Origin: Nocardioides sp. InS609-2
GTDB lineage: Bacteria > Actinomycetota > Actinomycetes > Propionibacteriales > Nocardioidaceae
Assembly (NCBI RefSeq): GCF_023208195.1
Contig: NZ_CP060034.1
Coordinates: 1,736,001 to 1,800,000, forward strand
Reading direction: 5' to 3'
Length of the DNA stretch: 64,000 nt
How positions within the stretch are numbered: the stretch's first letter is position 1; every line of letters starts with the position of its first letter. Made by a program: the position numbers and the translations under genes. Of the stretch, positions 49,835-59,555 are shown piece after piece. The notes below the pieces were generated by a model. That model saw only the letters and a list, made by a program, of their open reading frames with translations. It did not search any database and was not told the origin of the DNA.

Positions 49835-50335
49835 ATGGCAGAGGACTGCGTGGACCGCCACGTCGCGCGCTGGCGCGACCACTGGATCGACATCCACTTC
49901 GACGACGAGGTCGAGGGCGTCGTCGAACGCATCGGCGCCATCGCGCGCTATCTCAAGTCGACGAAGAAGGCCGCGCTGGCCGACACCGGCCTGCAGGACT
50001 TCGAGTACGACACCCTGCACATGCTGATGATCCGCGACACCCCCGGCCACGCCAGCCCGACCGCCCTGGCCCACGACCTCGGGGTCTCCCCCGCCGGCAT
50101 CACCGGCCGTCTCGACGGCCTGGAGAAGGCCGGCTGGATCCAGCGCCGCGCGTCCGCGGAGGACCGCCGCCGCATCGGGGTCGAGGTCACCCGCTCCGGA
50201 GCCGACACCTGGCGCCGCGCAATGGGCCGCCGGGGCGACGCGGAGAACGCGCTGGTCGGCGTACTCACGGCGAAGGAGCAGGCCCAGCTCAACCGGCTGC
50301 TGAAGAAGCTGACCCTGACCCTCGAACCCGAGTGA
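49835..50335 (+). CDS. MarR family transcriptional regulator
   Basis: A 166-residue winged-helix regulator. The recognition helix lies in SPTALAHDLGVSPAGITGRLDGLEKAGW, followed by the wing RASAEDRRRIGVEVT, flanked by dimerisation helices. It is divergent from the MFS exporter and therefore its likely repressor, released by a transported compound. It ends 1 nt before the convergent yihY-type gene. Confidence 0.92.
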   Translation: MAEDCVDRHVARWRDHWIDIHFDDEVEGVVERIGAIARYLKSTKKAALADTGLQDFEYDTLHMLMIRDTPGHASPTALAHDLGVSPAGITGRLDGLEKAGWIQRRASAEDRRRIGVEVTRSGADTWRRAMGRRGDAENALVGVLTAKEQAQLNRLLKKLTLTLEPE

Positions 50336-50336
50336 C

Positions 50337-51308
50337 TCAGCCGGCGATCTGCTGCCGGTGCGGGCGCCCCGGGTCGTCGTACGCCGGCTCGGGCTCGCCC
50401 ACGCGCAGGGCTTCGAGCTGTGCGCACACCGCAATGCCGTAGAACACCGCGATCGACGAGAGCAGGCTCCACACCAGCAGCGCGAAGACGCCCGCAAGCG
50501 GTCCGTACGTGCTGCTGAAGGACGCACTGAGATTGACGTACGCCGCCAGTCCGGCCGCTGCGCCCATGCTCAGCACCACAGAGATCGCGGCCCCCAGCGC
50601 CAACCACGACAGGGCGGGCTGACGTCGTCGCGGCGCGTGGTCGAAGATCACCGCGATCGTGACCACGAGCATCAGCAGACCAACCGGCCAGCGCACGAAG
50701 TTCCAGGCGGTGCGCAACCCGCTGGACCAGCCGTACTCGCTCACCATCGCGTCGCCGAACGCACCACCGGCGACCAGCATCAAGAAGCCCAACCCGACTG
50801 GCACGGCCAGCAGCGCGGTGAAGATCGCCGCCCGCCCGTACTTGTACGGCGCCCGCCGGTCGCGCCGGATCCCGTAGATGCGGTTGGCCCCGCGCTCGAT
50901 CTGGGCCATCGCGGTCGTCATCGAGACGATCGCGAAGAGCAGGCCGAGTGCCAGCGCCAGCTCACCCGCACCTTCGGAGCCGGTCGTGAGTGCATCGACG
51001 ATTGCGTCGTCATCACCGGAGGCGGGCGACACGGCGTTGATGGTGGCCGCCACCACGCGGGCTGGTCGGTCGTCGTCGATGTCGGCGGCCAGACCGGTGG
51101 CGGCGAGCATGAACGGCACCACCGCGAGGCACGCCTGCAACGCGAGGGCGCGACTGTTGGTGAAGCCGTCTCCGTAGCGGAAGCGCACGAAGGAACCGAC
51201 CAGGATCGTGCGCAGTCCGTGTCGCCGGGCGAGGTGCCAGGCGTCCTCGGCATCGAGCTCGTCACCGTCCATCTCGGTGGTCACCGGTACGGTGCGGGCC
51301 GTGGTCAT
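50337..51308 (-). CDS. YihY/BrkB family membrane protein (second copy)
   Basis: A 323-residue integral membrane protein with about six helices. The family opening appears as SRALALQACLAVVPFMLAATG and the late block as FSSTYGPLAGVFALLVWSLLSS. It is distant from the copy at 13875-14909. An acidic N-terminus and Arg-rich loops are predicted to be cytoplasmic. No specific function is known. It is divergent from the cyclase gene, with 62 nt between starts. Confidence 0.87.
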   Translation of the reverse strand: MTTARTVPVTTEMDGDELDAEDAWHLARRHGLRTILVGSFVRFRYGDGFTNSRALALQACLAVVPFMLAATGLAADIDDDRPARVVAATINAVSPASGDDDAIVDALTTGSEGAGELALALGLLFAIVSMTTAMAQIERGANRIYGIRRDRRAPYKYGRAAIFTALLAVPVGLGFLMLVAGGAFGDAMVSEYGWSSGLRTAWNFVRWPVGLLMLVVTIAVIFDHAPRRRQPALSWLALGAAISVVLSMGAAAGLAAYVNLSASFSSTYGPLAGVFALLVWSLLSSIAVFYGIAVCAQLEALRVGEPEPAYDDPGRPHRQQIAG

Positions 51309-51370
51309 GAGCGCACCCTATGCGCGGCCAGCAGGCACTCGATGTCGGCCGCCCGGCTAACATCCGACGG

Positions 51371-52144
51371 ATGGCCGACAACGCACGCGCACCCCTTGCC
51401 GACGTCCTCGCTCGCCTCCGCACGTGCGAGTGGATCGACCTGACGCACGCGTTCGGGCCCGGCATCCCGCACTACTTCGCGTTCCCCGACGAGGAGCGCG
51501 AGACCCTCTTCCACTTCGACGAAGGCGTCGGCTCGGCGGGCACGGGTTTCCTCGCCCACCGCTACAGCCACATCGGACAGTGGGGCACGCACGTCGACCC
51601 GCCAGCGCACTTCGCGCGCGGCGGTCGCTTCCTGGACGAGATCCCGGTGACCGACATGATGCTGCCGTTGGTGGTGGTCGACGTACGCGAACAGGTCGCC
51701 GCGGACGTCGACCACGCTGTCACCACTGCCGACATCGAGGCCCACGAGCAGCAGCACGGCCGGATCCCTGAAGGCGCCTTCGTCGCCCTGCTGACCGGGT
51801 GGTCCGAGCGCTGGCCCGACAACGACGCCATGGCCAACCGTGACGCCGACGGCACCGCGCACTACCCCGGCTGGGGAGTCGGGGCCCTGACGTTCCTCGT
51901 CGAGCAGCGCGGCGTCATTGCCGTCGGTCACGACACCACGGACACCGACCCCGGCACCGTCGTCGCGGGCGGTTCGGCACCCGCGGAGACCTACATCCTG
52001 TCCGCCGACAAGTGGCAGATCGAGCTGCTCACCGGCCTCGACCGGGTGCCCCCGACCGGCGCGCTGGTCGTCGCCGCCTGGCCCAAGCCCCGCGAGGGAT
52101 CGGGCTTCCCGGCACGCGTCTTCGCTCTGGTCGACCGGGACTGA
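51371..52144 (+). CDS. Cyclase family protein (kynurenine formamidase-like)
   Basis: A 257-residue metal hydrolase of the cyclase/KynB fold with the signature GQWGTHVDPPAHF, whose His and Asp bind metal, a GWGVGALTFL block and IAVGHDTTDTD. Members include arylformamidase, isatin hydrolase and polyketide cyclases; there is no tryptophan-catabolism gene next to it, so the substrate is open. ATG 51371 lacks a strong ribosome site. It converges on the acyl-CoA synthetase gene with a 2-nt gap. Confidence 0.85.
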   Translation: MADNARAPLADVLARLRTCEWIDLTHAFGPGIPHYFAFPDEERETLFHFDEGVGSAGTGFLAHRYSHIGQWGTHVDPPAHFARGGRFLDEIPVTDMMLPLVVVDVREQVAADVDHAVTTADIEAHEQQHGRIPEGAFVALLTGWSERWPDNDAMANRDADGTAHYPGWGVGALTFLVEQRGVIAVGHDTTDTDPGTVVAGGSAPAETYILSADKWQIELLTGLDRVPPTGALVVAAWPKPREGSGFPARVFALVDRD

Positions 52145-52146
52145 CC

Positions 52147-53727
52147 TCAGCCGATGGCCGAGTCGCGGTCCGCCCAGTAGGGCTTGCGCAGCTCGCGCTT
52201 GAGGATCTTGCCGGTCGGGTTGCGCGGCAGCAGCTCGATGAGGTCGACCGACTTCGGGCACTTGAACGTCGCGATCCGCTCGCGACACCAGGCGATCAGC
52301 TCGTCCTCGGTGGCCGTCGTCTCTGGCTTGAGCGACACCACCGCCTTCACGGTCTCTCCCCAGCGGTCGTCGGGTACGCCGATCACGGCGACCTCCATCA
52401 CCGACGGGTGCTCGGCGAGCACCCGCTCGACCTCGGGCGAGTAGATGTTCTCGCCGCCGCTGATGATCATGTCCTTGAGCCGGTCCTGCACGAACACGAA
52501 GTTCTCGTCGTCGACGCGGCCCATGTCACCCGTGCGGAACCAGCCGTCGTCGGTGACCACCTCGCGGGTCTCCTTCTCACGACCGAGGAACCCCTTCATC
52601 AGCTGCGGCGTGCGCAGCCAGATCTCGCCGTGCTCACCAACCGGCAGGTCCTCCAGCGTCGCCGGGTCGACGATCCGGACCTCGCACCCAGGGATGGGCT
52701 GGCCGGCCGACACGAGCCGCTCGGGGTGCGACTCGTCGCGGTGCGCCTCCGGCATCAGGTGCGTGGCGACGCCCCCGACCTCGGTCAGCCCGTAGACCTG
52801 GATGAAGTCGGTGTCGGGCCAGGCAGCCATCGCCGCGCGCAGCAGGGGAAGCGGCATCGGCGCCGCGCCGTACGTGTAGCTCTTCAGCTTGCCGAAGACC
52901 GCGACCGCCTCGGGCCCGGACTGCAGCACCTGCGCGAGCACGGCGGGCACGAGGAACGTGCGGTTGGCGCCCTGCATGATCGCGCCGGCGAGCGAGGCGC
53001 CGTCGGGGTCGCGCGTCATGATCGACGGGAGGCCGAAGTGCAGTCCGCTCAGGACGTACGACGAGCCGCCGACGTGGAAGAGCGGCATCGCCACCATGAT
53101 CTTGTCGCCGTCGTCGAACTCCATGCCGTCGAGCGAGTTCACGGTGTGGGCCACCATGTTGGTGTGCGTCAGCATGATGCCCTTGGGGCGGCCCGTCGTC
53201 CCGGAGGAGTACATCACCAGGCACGGGTCCTCGGGGCTCGCGTCGGGGGCGCGTGACATCGGCTCGTGCGCTGCGAGGAACGCTTCGTACTCGTCACCCT
53301 CGGCTCCGTCTGCCGTCACCTCGATGATCTTCTCGACCTTCGGGAGCCGGTCGCGGATCTTGTCGATCACCGGCATCAGCTCGGTGCCGACGATCAGCAG
53401 CCGCGCACCCGAGTCGTTGACGGCGTAGTCGACCTCGTCACCGGCGGAACGCCAGTTGACGATGGCGTTGGCGGCTCCCAGCGAGCCGGCGGCCATGCTC
53501 AGCTCGACGCACGCCGGGTGGTTCTTGTCGAGGAAGGCGACCACGTCGCCGCGGCCGATGCCCAGGGCGGACAGTCCGCCGGTGAGCCGACGTACGCGCT
53601 CATCCCACTGCGACCAGGTCCAGGTGCGCCCGCCGTAGGTCATGCACTCGCCGTCGGGGTTGGTCTCGGCCCAGAAGGCAAGGCCATCGTTCATGAACGT
53701 GGGTGCGGGTACGGACGGTGCAGACAC
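52147..53727 (-). CDS. AMP-dependent acyl-CoA synthetase/ligase
   Basis: A 526-residue ANL-superfamily ligase activating a carboxylic acid to its CoA thioester via an adenylate. The P-loop-like motif is YSSGTTGRPKGIML, then VYGLTEVGG (A5), GWFRTGDMGR (A7) and the terminal Lys region GKILKRELR (A10). The group fits fatty-acyl or aromatic acid ligases of actinobacteria. The start is GTG 53727 after GGGAGGACC; longer readings lack a site. The substrate is unknown. Confidence 0.9.
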   Translation of the reverse strand: MSAPSVPAPTFMNDGLAFWAETNPDGECMTYGGRTWTWSQWDERVRRLTGGLSALGIGRGDVVAFLDKNHPACVELSMAAGSLGAANAIVNWRSAGDEVDYAVNDSGARLLIVGTELMPVIDKIRDRLPKVEKIIEVTADGAEGDEYEAFLAAHEPMSRAPDASPEDPCLVMYSSGTTGRPKGIMLTHTNMVAHTVNSLDGMEFDDGDKIMVAMPLFHVGGSSYVLSGLHFGLPSIMTRDPDGASLAGAIMQGANRTFLVPAVLAQVLQSGPEAVAVFGKLKSYTYGAAPMPLPLLRAAMAAWPDTDFIQVYGLTEVGGVATHLMPEAHRDESHPERLVSAGQPIPGCEVRIVDPATLEDLPVGEHGEIWLRTPQLMKGFLGREKETREVVTDDGWFRTGDMGRVDDENFVFVQDRLKDMIISGGENIYSPEVERVLAEHPSVMEVAVIGVPDDRWGETVKAVVSLKPETTATEDELIAWCRERIATFKCPKSVDLIELLPRNPTGKILKRELRKPYWADRDSAIG

Positions 53728-53813
53728 GGGGTCCTCCCAGATTGGCGTGCGCTGATTGTGGCCCAGCGCACACACCCGGACAAGGGCGTCGGCCCGGATG
53801 CGAGAATCTGCCC

Positions 53814-54392
53814 ATGCCGCTCCCGTCCACCGCTCGGCTCGCCGAACAGATGGCGCATCTCAGGGCTGCGCCTAGCGGCATCGGCACGCTCGACATGGTG
53901 GCCCGCCGGCCTGCGAACGGGAAGCGCGAGGTGATGCCGGAAGGCATCCTCGACCTCGAGCTGGGCATGGTCGGCGACAACTGGCTCGAGCGGGCGACCT
54001 CTCGCGCCATCGCGACCGGCCGCCACCTCGATGCCCAGGTCAACGTGACGAGCTCGCGCATGGTCGGCCTGCTCGCCGCCGACGACGACACGCGAGCGAT
54101 GGCCGGCGACCAGCTGTACGTCGACCTCGACATCTCACACGCCAACCTTCCGGTCGGCTCGCGACTGGCCATCGGCGACCCCGAAGACGGCGGCGCGATC
54201 ATCGAGGTGACGGCCAAGCCGCACAACGGCTGCAAGAAGTTCGTGCGCTACTTCGGGCGGGAGGCGGAGCGCTTCGTCAACTCCGCTGAGGGCAAGGAGC
54301 TGCGGCTACGTGGCTTCAACGCGCGCGTCGTCTCGGCGGGCGTCGTACGCCGCGGCGACTCGGTGCGCAAGATCGACGACACGCTCTACTGA
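53814..54392 (+). CDS. MOSC-domain protein
   Basis: A 192-residue protein with a MOSC (molybdenum cofactor sulfurase C-terminal) domain. The conserved cysteine is Cys140 in KPHNGCKKF, the usual position for sulfur or Moco ligand binding, and DISHANLPVGSRLAIGD forms the preceding barrel strands. Stand-alone MOSC proteins may handle metal-sulfur or N-hydroxylated compounds; the role here is unknown. It is divergent from the acyl-CoA synthetase. Confidence 0.85.
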   Translation: MPLPSTARLAEQMAHLRAAPSGIGTLDMVARRPANGKREVMPEGILDLELGMVGDNWLERATSRAIATGRHLDAQVNVTSSRMVGLLAADDDTRAMAGDQLYVDLDISHANLPVGSRLAIGDPEDGGAIIEVTAKPHNGCKKFVRYFGREAERFVNSAEGKELRLRGFNARVVSAGVVRRGDSVRKIDDTLY

Positions 54393-54456
54393 GACTTAAG
54401 TCAACGCGCAGCGAGGTCTCAGGCTGTTCACAGCAGGGCCGGGCATCGTCGGGGAC

Positions 54457-55731
54457 ATGAACGACACCCCGCCTCCCAGCTTCTACGGTCCTCCCGGCAA
54501 CGAGCAGGAGCCGACGACTCCTCTCGGCCCGCTGCCCAATTCTCCTGTCGCGACGCGCGAGCGCAAGCCCCGTGGTCGCACGGGCTTCGCGGTGGCGGTC
54601 GTCACCGCGTCCCTGCTCGTCGGTGGCGGCGCCGGCATCGGTGGCGCCGCGGCGTACGACGCGTGGAACTCCGACAGCACGACTTCGACCTCGACCACCC
54701 CGACGCGCACGAGCCAGGTCGTCGACCAGGGCACGGCACCCGCGGAGGCCGGTTCGGTGCAGGACGTGGCAGCGAACGTGCTGCCGTCGGTCGTGAAGAT
54801 CGCCGTCACCACGTCGAGCTCGGCCGCGTCGGGTTCGGGCATCATCCTCAGCGAGGACGGCACCGTCCTGACCAACAACCACGTGGTCGACACCGCCGGC
54901 CAGGACGGGAAGATCAGCGTTTCGTTCAGCGACGGCACCCGCGCCGACGCAACGGTGCTCGGCACCGACCCGCTGACCGACACCGCCGTGATCAAGGCCG
55001 AGGGTGTCTCCGGCCTGACGCCCGCGACGATCGGCAAGTCCGACAACCTCGCGGTCGGCCAGGGCGTCGTCGCGATCGGCTCGCCGTTCGGCCTCGACGC
55101 CACGGTCACCAGCGGCATCGTCAGCGCACTCGCGCGGCCGGTGAACGTCGGCACCGACTCCGACGGCAACTCCACGACGTACCCCGCGATCCAGACCGAC
55201 GCGGCCATCAACCCCGGCAACAGCGGCGGTCCGCTGGTCGACATGACCGGCAGCGTGGTCGGCATCAACTCCTCGATCCGTACGGCGTCCAGCGGCTCGC
55301 AGGAGGAGGCCGGCTCGATCGGCCTCGGCTTCGCGATCCCGATCGACGAGGTCATGCCGATCGTCGACCAGATGATCAAGGGCGAAACCCCGACCCACGC
55401 GCGGCTCGGCATCCAGGTCACCGATGCGTCCAACCCGCAGAGCCAGCAGCCCGGTCAGCTCGGCGGCCAGGAAGGCCAGACGCCGACCGACGACGTGGGC
55501 GCTCGCATCGAGAAGATCACCGACGGCTCCACCGCCGCGGACGCCGGGCTCGAGGCCGGTGACGTGATCACCAAGGTCGACTCCGCGCTGGTCGACAGCG
55601 CCGACGACCTGGTCGCGACGGTCCGCTCCTACCGCCCGGGCGACAAGGTCACCGTGACCTACACCCGAGACGGCAAGGCGAGCACAGCCGAGCTCACGCT
55701 CGACTCCGACTCCACCGCGTCCAGCTCCTGA
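54457..55731 (+). CDS. HtrA/DegP-like S1C serine protease with PDZ domain
   Basis: A 424-residue membrane-anchored protease of envelope quality control. It has a cytoplasmic N-terminus rich in Pro (1-40), one membrane helix (about 43-68) and a trypsin-fold domain with His142 (NNHVVD), Asp175 (DTAVIKAEG) and Ser256 (GNSGGPL), followed by a PDZ domain (about 325-415, ending TVTYTRDGKASTAEL). The layout matches mycobacterial PepD/HtrA. No accessory genes are adjacent. The downstream spacer holds a palindromic repeat that may terminate it. Confidence 0.94.
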   Translation: MNDTPPPSFYGPPGNEQEPTTPLGPLPNSPVATRERKPRGRTGFAVAVVTASLLVGGGAGIGGAAAYDAWNSDSTTSTSTTPTRTSQVVDQGTAPAEAGSVQDVAANVLPSVVKIAVTTSSSAASGSGIILSEDGTVLTNNHVVDTAGQDGKISVSFSDGTRADATVLGTDPLTDTAVIKAEGVSGLTPATIGKSDNLAVGQGVVAIGSPFGLDATVTSGIVSALARPVNVGTDSDGNSTTYPAIQTDAAINPGNSGGPLVDMTGSVVGINSSIRTASSGSQEEAGSIGLGFAIPIDEVMPIVDQMIKGETPTHARLGIQVTDASNPQSQQPGQLGGQEGQTPTDDVGARIEKITDGSTAADAGLEAGDVITKVDSALVDSADDLVATVRSYRPGDKVTVTYTRDGKASTAELTLDSDSTASSS

Positions 55732-55748
55732 GCCAGCCGGCCCCGCGC

Positions 55749-55793
55749 AACGTCATCCGAATCGTGGACCCGCTTCCACGGTTCGTATGACGT
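55749..55793. repeat. 45-nt palindromic repeat, copy 2
   Basis: AACGTCATCCGAATCGTGG, 7 nt, then an arm ending CGTATGACGT; the 18-nt arms pair at 16 positions. It matches the groS-groL copy at 33 of 45 positions and lies between the convergent htrA-like and pucR-like genes, where it could end both transcripts. Confidence 0.82.
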
Positions 55794-55830
55794 GCCGGTG
55801 GACGCCGCGGGTACGTCGCGCGGTCGGCCG

Positions 55831-57027
55831 CTACGGCCCGGCCATCAGCGCGAGCCAGAGCAGCATCTTGTCCCGTGGGTCGGTGAGGTCACGGCCGGTC
55901 AGCTTCTCGATCTGCTTCATCCGGTAGATTACGGTGTTGCGGTGGCAGAACAGCTCGGCCGCGGCGTGGGTGGGCGAGCCGTCGTGGCGCAGCAGCGCTG
56001 ACAGGGTCGCGAGCAGGGTGTCGGCCTGGCCGTGCTCCAGCAGCGGCCCGAGGGTCTGCGCCACCAGCAGCGGAGTCACGTGGCTGTCGCCGGCCAGCAG
56101 CACCTCCGGCAGCCGGGCGGTGACCGCGACGGCGCCGCGGCCGTTGCGAGGCAGGGTCTGGGCCGCCCGCAGCGCGAGCTGGAACGCCGTGGCGAAGCCG
56201 GCCAGCCCCTCGGCACTCGCCGCCACACCCACCCGTCCGGGCGGGTTGGGCCCGATCAGGTCGACCAGGGTGTCCTCGTCCGGCAGCAACCCGGCCAGGA
56301 GGCCGAAGGCGGCCCCCGAGCGGACGTGCCAGCGGGTCCGGATGTCGTGCCGGTCGAGCCGGTCCTCGACCGCGCCGGCCGCATCCGTCTGCGGCCCGTC
56401 GGACAGCGCGACAACACAGGCCACCCGGTCGCCCGCCGTGATCTCGAACAGCGACCGGGCCTCCTCGGTGAAGGCCTGGTCGGCTCCGCGACCGTCGAGC
56501 AACCCGTCCAGCACCGTCTGCTGGCGCTGCTGGTCACGCCGCAGCAGCCGGGCGCTCTCCCGGTGGTAGGCCTCGATGAGCACGCCGTTCTGCACGTCGA
56601 GGTCCGACCACACGCCTCGCGCCGCCTCCAGCAGCGACTTGTCGTTGATTCCGGTCGTGGTCACGGCCAGTTCCATCAGTGACTCCCACAGCACCCGCGC
56701 GCCCATCGTGTAGGCATTGAGCACGAGCTCGAGCGGTACGCCCTGCCTTGCCCTTCGCCGGCCGGTCTCGCGCCACAGCTCGACCGCCGACCGCGCGTCG
56801 AGCCGGCCCGCCAGGATCGCCAGGCCGCGGCCGATGTGCTCGCGAGAGCTGTGCCGCACGTCGTCGATGAGGTGCGGCCCGATCCGTTCGTACGCCGCGG
56901 CGTGCTGGGCCAGCATCCGGCTCGAGATGACGTCGGCGATGGCGTCGGAGCGGTCCAGGAGCTGGCTCCAGGCCTTGGCCACCGGGTCGTCTGTCACCGG
57001 GGAAGTGCCGCTCGCCTGGGTCTTCAT
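55831..57027 (-). CDS. PucR/CdaR-type transcriptional regulator
   Basis: A 398-residue activator-type regulator. The N-terminal 160 residues form a helical sensory region, the middle has a GGDEF-like CdaR domain, and the end is the PucR C-terminal helix-turn-helix (AAELFCHRNTVIYRMKQIEKLTG, DPRDKMLLWLAL). It is divergent from the liv-type ABC operon across 155 nt and so its likely regulator. ATG 57027 is used; GTG 57054 is in frame with weak support. Confidence 0.87.
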   Translation of the reverse strand: MKTQASGTSPVTDDPVAKAWSQLLDRSDAIADVISSRMLAQHAAAYERIGPHLIDDVRHSSREHIGRGLAILAGRLDARSAVELWRETGRRRARQGVPLELVLNAYTMGARVLWESLMELAVTTTGINDKSLLEAARGVWSDLDVQNGVLIEAYHRESARLLRRDQQRQQTVLDGLLDGRGADQAFTEEARSLFEITAGDRVACVVALSDGPQTDAAGAVEDRLDRHDIRTRWHVRSGAAFGLLAGLLPDEDTLVDLIGPNPPGRVGVAASAEGLAGFATAFQLALRAAQTLPRNGRGAVAVTARLPEVLLAGDSHVTPLLVAQTLGPLLEHGQADTLLATLSALLRHDGSPTHAAAELFCHRNTVIYRMKQIEKLTGRDLTDPRDKMLLWLALMAGP

Positions 57028-57182
57028 CGAGCCACCGTCGCACTCCCCGCACACCGCGGGCCAGCCCTGGGCGGCATCTCGTCACGGCATTTTGTGCGCT
57101 ACGCCCAATGTGTTTGGCGCCCCGGGCAACCACAGTGGTACAGGTCACACCTCTAGACCACCCCCCGAGCCGAGAGGGAGCG

Positions 57183-57953
57183 ATGGCGGCGCCGTACGAG
57201 CTGGAGCTGAGCGACATCACCGTCACCTTCGGGGGACTGACTGCCCTGTCGGAGGTCGGGCTGCGGATCCTGCCCCATCAGGTGCACGGTGTGATCGGCC
57301 CCAACGGCGCGGGCAAGACCACCCTCTTCAACGTCGCGTGCGGCTTCGTCGAGCCCGACAGCGGCCGGATCGTCCGTCAGGGCAAGGAGCTCGACAAGCT
57401 CCGGCCTACCGACCTGCCCCGCCTCGGCATGGCCCGCACCCTTCAGGGGCTCGGGCTCTTCGACCGGGTCAGCGTGCTCGAGAACGTCATGGTCGGCGCC
57501 GACCACCACGCCAGGTCGGGGTTTTTCGGCTCGCTGCTGGCCCTCCCCGGCACGTCGCGCGACGAGCGGGCGATGCGGGACCGGGCACGCGGCGTACTGG
57601 ATCGTCTCGAGATCGCCGAGTACGCCGACCGCTACCCGCCGAGCCTCCCCTACCCCGTGCGCAAGCGGGTCGCGCTGGCGCGAGCGTTGGCCGCCGAGCC
57701 GGACCTGCTGCTGCTCGACGAGCCGGCGAGCGGGTTGTCGTCGAGCGAGATGGACGAGCTGGGCGAGCTGGTGCGCGGGCTCACCGACTCGATGTCGGTG
57801 ATGCTCGTGGAGCACCACATGGACCTGGTGATGCGGGTGTGCGACGAGATCACGGTGCTCGACTTCGGTCGCGTCATCGCGCACGGCGCGCCCGACGAGG
57901 TCCGCGAGGATCCCGCCGTGCTCGCGGCATATCTCGGCGAGAGCGTCGACTGA
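57183..57953 (+). CDS. livG: Branched-chain amino acid-type ABC transporter ATPase (LivG-like)
   Basis: 256 residues with Walker A GPNGAGKTT, a Q-loop region in RTLQGLGLF and Walker B LLLLDEP, then the H-loop VEHHMD. The ABC signature, usually LSxGQ, reads LPYPVRKRVALARAL here, a degenerate form. It is the first gene of livG-F-H-M-K, with ATG 57183 after GAGGGAG. The substrate may be an amino acid or another small amide or carboxylate. Confidence 0.9.
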   Translation: MAAPYELELSDITVTFGGLTALSEVGLRILPHQVHGVIGPNGAGKTTLFNVACGFVEPDSGRIVRQGKELDKLRPTDLPRLGMARTLQGLGLFDRVSVLENVMVGADHHARSGFFGSLLALPGTSRDERAMRDRARGVLDRLEIAEYADRYPPSLPYPVRKRVALARALAAEPDLLLLDEPASGLSSSEMDELGELVRGLTDSMSVMLVEHHMDLVMRVCDEITVLDFGRVIAHGAPDEVREDPAVLAAYLGESVD

Positions 57954-58657
57954 TGCTCGAGCTCACCGGACTGCGCGCTGGCTACGGCCCGATCACCGCA
58001 CTCGACGACGTCTCGTTCACCGCCGCGAAGGGCGAGATCACCGCGGTGCTCGGCGCCAACGGCGCCGGCAAGACCACCCTGCTGCGCACGGTGTCGGGGC
58101 TGCACAAGGCCTGGGCCGGCAGCATCGACTTCGAGGGCACCAGGCTCGAACGGCTCCCCGCCGAGGCGATGCCGAAGCTGGGTCTCGCCCACGTCCCCGA
58201 GGGGCGCGGCGTGATCACCGAGCTGACGGTGGAGGAGAACCTCCGCCTCGGTGGGCTGGGTCGCGGTGGCCGGGTGCGACCCGACGACCTCAAGCGGGCC
58301 TACGACCACTTCCCGATCCTGGCCGATCGCAGCGCTGCCCTGGCCAACACGCTCTCGGGCGGCGAGCGGCAGATGCTCGTCATCGGACGTGCGCTGATGG
58401 CCACCCCCACGATGCTGCTGCTCGACGAGCCCTCGCTGGGCCTCGCGCCGCGCATCGTCTCGCAGATCTTCGGCCTGCTGAAGAATTTGGTGAGCGACGA
58501 GGGGCTGACGGTGCTGCTCGTCGAGCAGAACGCGCGCAGCGCCCTGTCGGTCGCCGACCACGGCATCGTGCTCAACCTCGGGCGGGTCGTCGCCGACGCC
58601 CCCGCCGACGACCTGGCCGGCGACGAGAAGCTCCGCCACGCCTACCTAGGTTTCTGA
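57953..58657 (+). CDS. livF: Branched-chain amino acid-type ABC transporter ATPase (LivF-like)
   Basis: 234 residues with Walker A GANGAGKTT, the LivF block HVPEGRGVITELTVEENLRLG, an intact signature LSGGERQML and Walker B LLLDEPSLGLAP. It starts at ATG 57953, overlapping the livG stop (TGATG). It pairs with LivG to energise the importer. Confidence 0.93.
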   Translation: MLELTGLRAGYGPITALDDVSFTAAKGEITAVLGANGAGKTTLLRTVSGLHKAWAGSIDFEGTRLERLPAEAMPKLGLAHVPEGRGVITELTVEENLRLGGLGRGGRVRPDDLKRAYDHFPILADRSAALANTLSGGERQMLVIGRALMATPTMLLLDEPSLGLAPRIVSQIFGLLKNLVSDEGLTVLLVEQNARSALSVADHGIVLNLGRVVADAPADDLAGDEKLRHAYLGF

Positions 58658-58676
58658 CGTCTCGGAAGGGGCTCAC

Positions 58677-59555
58677 GTGCAGCAGTTCATCAACACCGCA
58701 CTCGGCGGGCTCACCCTCGGCATGGTGTACGCCGCGTTCGCGCTCGCCCTGGTGCTGATCTGGCGCTCCACACGGATCGTCAACTTCGCCCAGGCGCCGA
58801 TGGCGATGATGACCACGTTCGTCGCGCTGGTAGTGATCGACGCCGGCTACAGCTACTGGCTGGGCTTCGCGGCCGCACTGGTGAGCGGGCTGGTCCTCGG
58901 CGCGGTGCTGGAGCGGGTCGTCGTACGCCCCGTCGAGGGCAAGGCCGAGATCAACGCGGTGATCCTCACCCTGGGCCTGTTCATCGTGATCCACGGCCTG
59001 GCCGCGGTGATCTTCGGCAACCGTTACCGGTCGTTCCCCGCACCCTTCGGGCTGCGCGGCATCAAGGTCGGCGACTCCACGATCGCGCTCAACGGCTTCG
59101 GAATCTTCACGATCGTCTCGGTGCTGATCGTGATGGCGCTGCTGGTCGCGCTGTTCCGCTTCACCGACCTCGGCCTGCGGATGCGGGCGTCGGCGTTCAA
59201 CCAGGAGGTCGCGCGGCTGCTCGGCGTACGTGTCGGGCAGATGCTCACCCTCGGCTGGGCACTCGCCGCCCTCGTCGGGTCGCTCGCCGGCCTGCTGATC
59301 GCGGGCGGCAGCCTGGTCCACCCCGGATTCATGGACTCCGTGGTGGTCTACGGATTCGTCGCCGCCGTGCTCGGTGGCCTCGACAGTCCGCTCGGCGCGG
59401 TCGTCGGCGGGTTACTGCTGGGTCTCTCGCTGAGCTTCGTGAGCGGGTACGTCGGCTCGCAGCTGGTCGCGCTGGCCGCCCTGGTGATCCTGATGCTGGT
59501 GCTCACCCTGCGTCCCGGCGGCATCTTCGCCCAGACCGCGGAGCGGCGGGTCTGA
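58677..59555 (+). CDS. livH: Branched-chain amino acid-type ABC permease (LivH-like)
   Basis: A 292-residue permease with about eight hydrophobic helices. The family blocks TLGMVYAAFALALVLIWRSTRIVNFAQ and RMRASAFNQEVARLLGV (coupling loop) are present. GTG 58677 is preceded by GGAAGGGG. It is 19 nt after livF and overlaps livM. Confidence 0.93.
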   Translation: MQQFINTALGGLTLGMVYAAFALALVLIWRSTRIVNFAQAPMAMMTTFVALVVIDAGYSYWLGFAAALVSGLVLGAVLERVVVRPVEGKAEINAVILTLGLFIVIHGLAAVIFGNRYRSFPAPFGLRGIKVGDSTIALNGFGIFTIVSVLIVMALLVALFRFTDLGLRMRASAFNQEVARLLGVRVGQMLTLGWALAALVGSLAGLLIAGGSLVHPGFMDSVVVYGFVAAVLGGLDSPLGAVVGGLLLGLSLSFVSGYVGSQLVALAALVILMLVLTLRPGGIFAQTAERRV

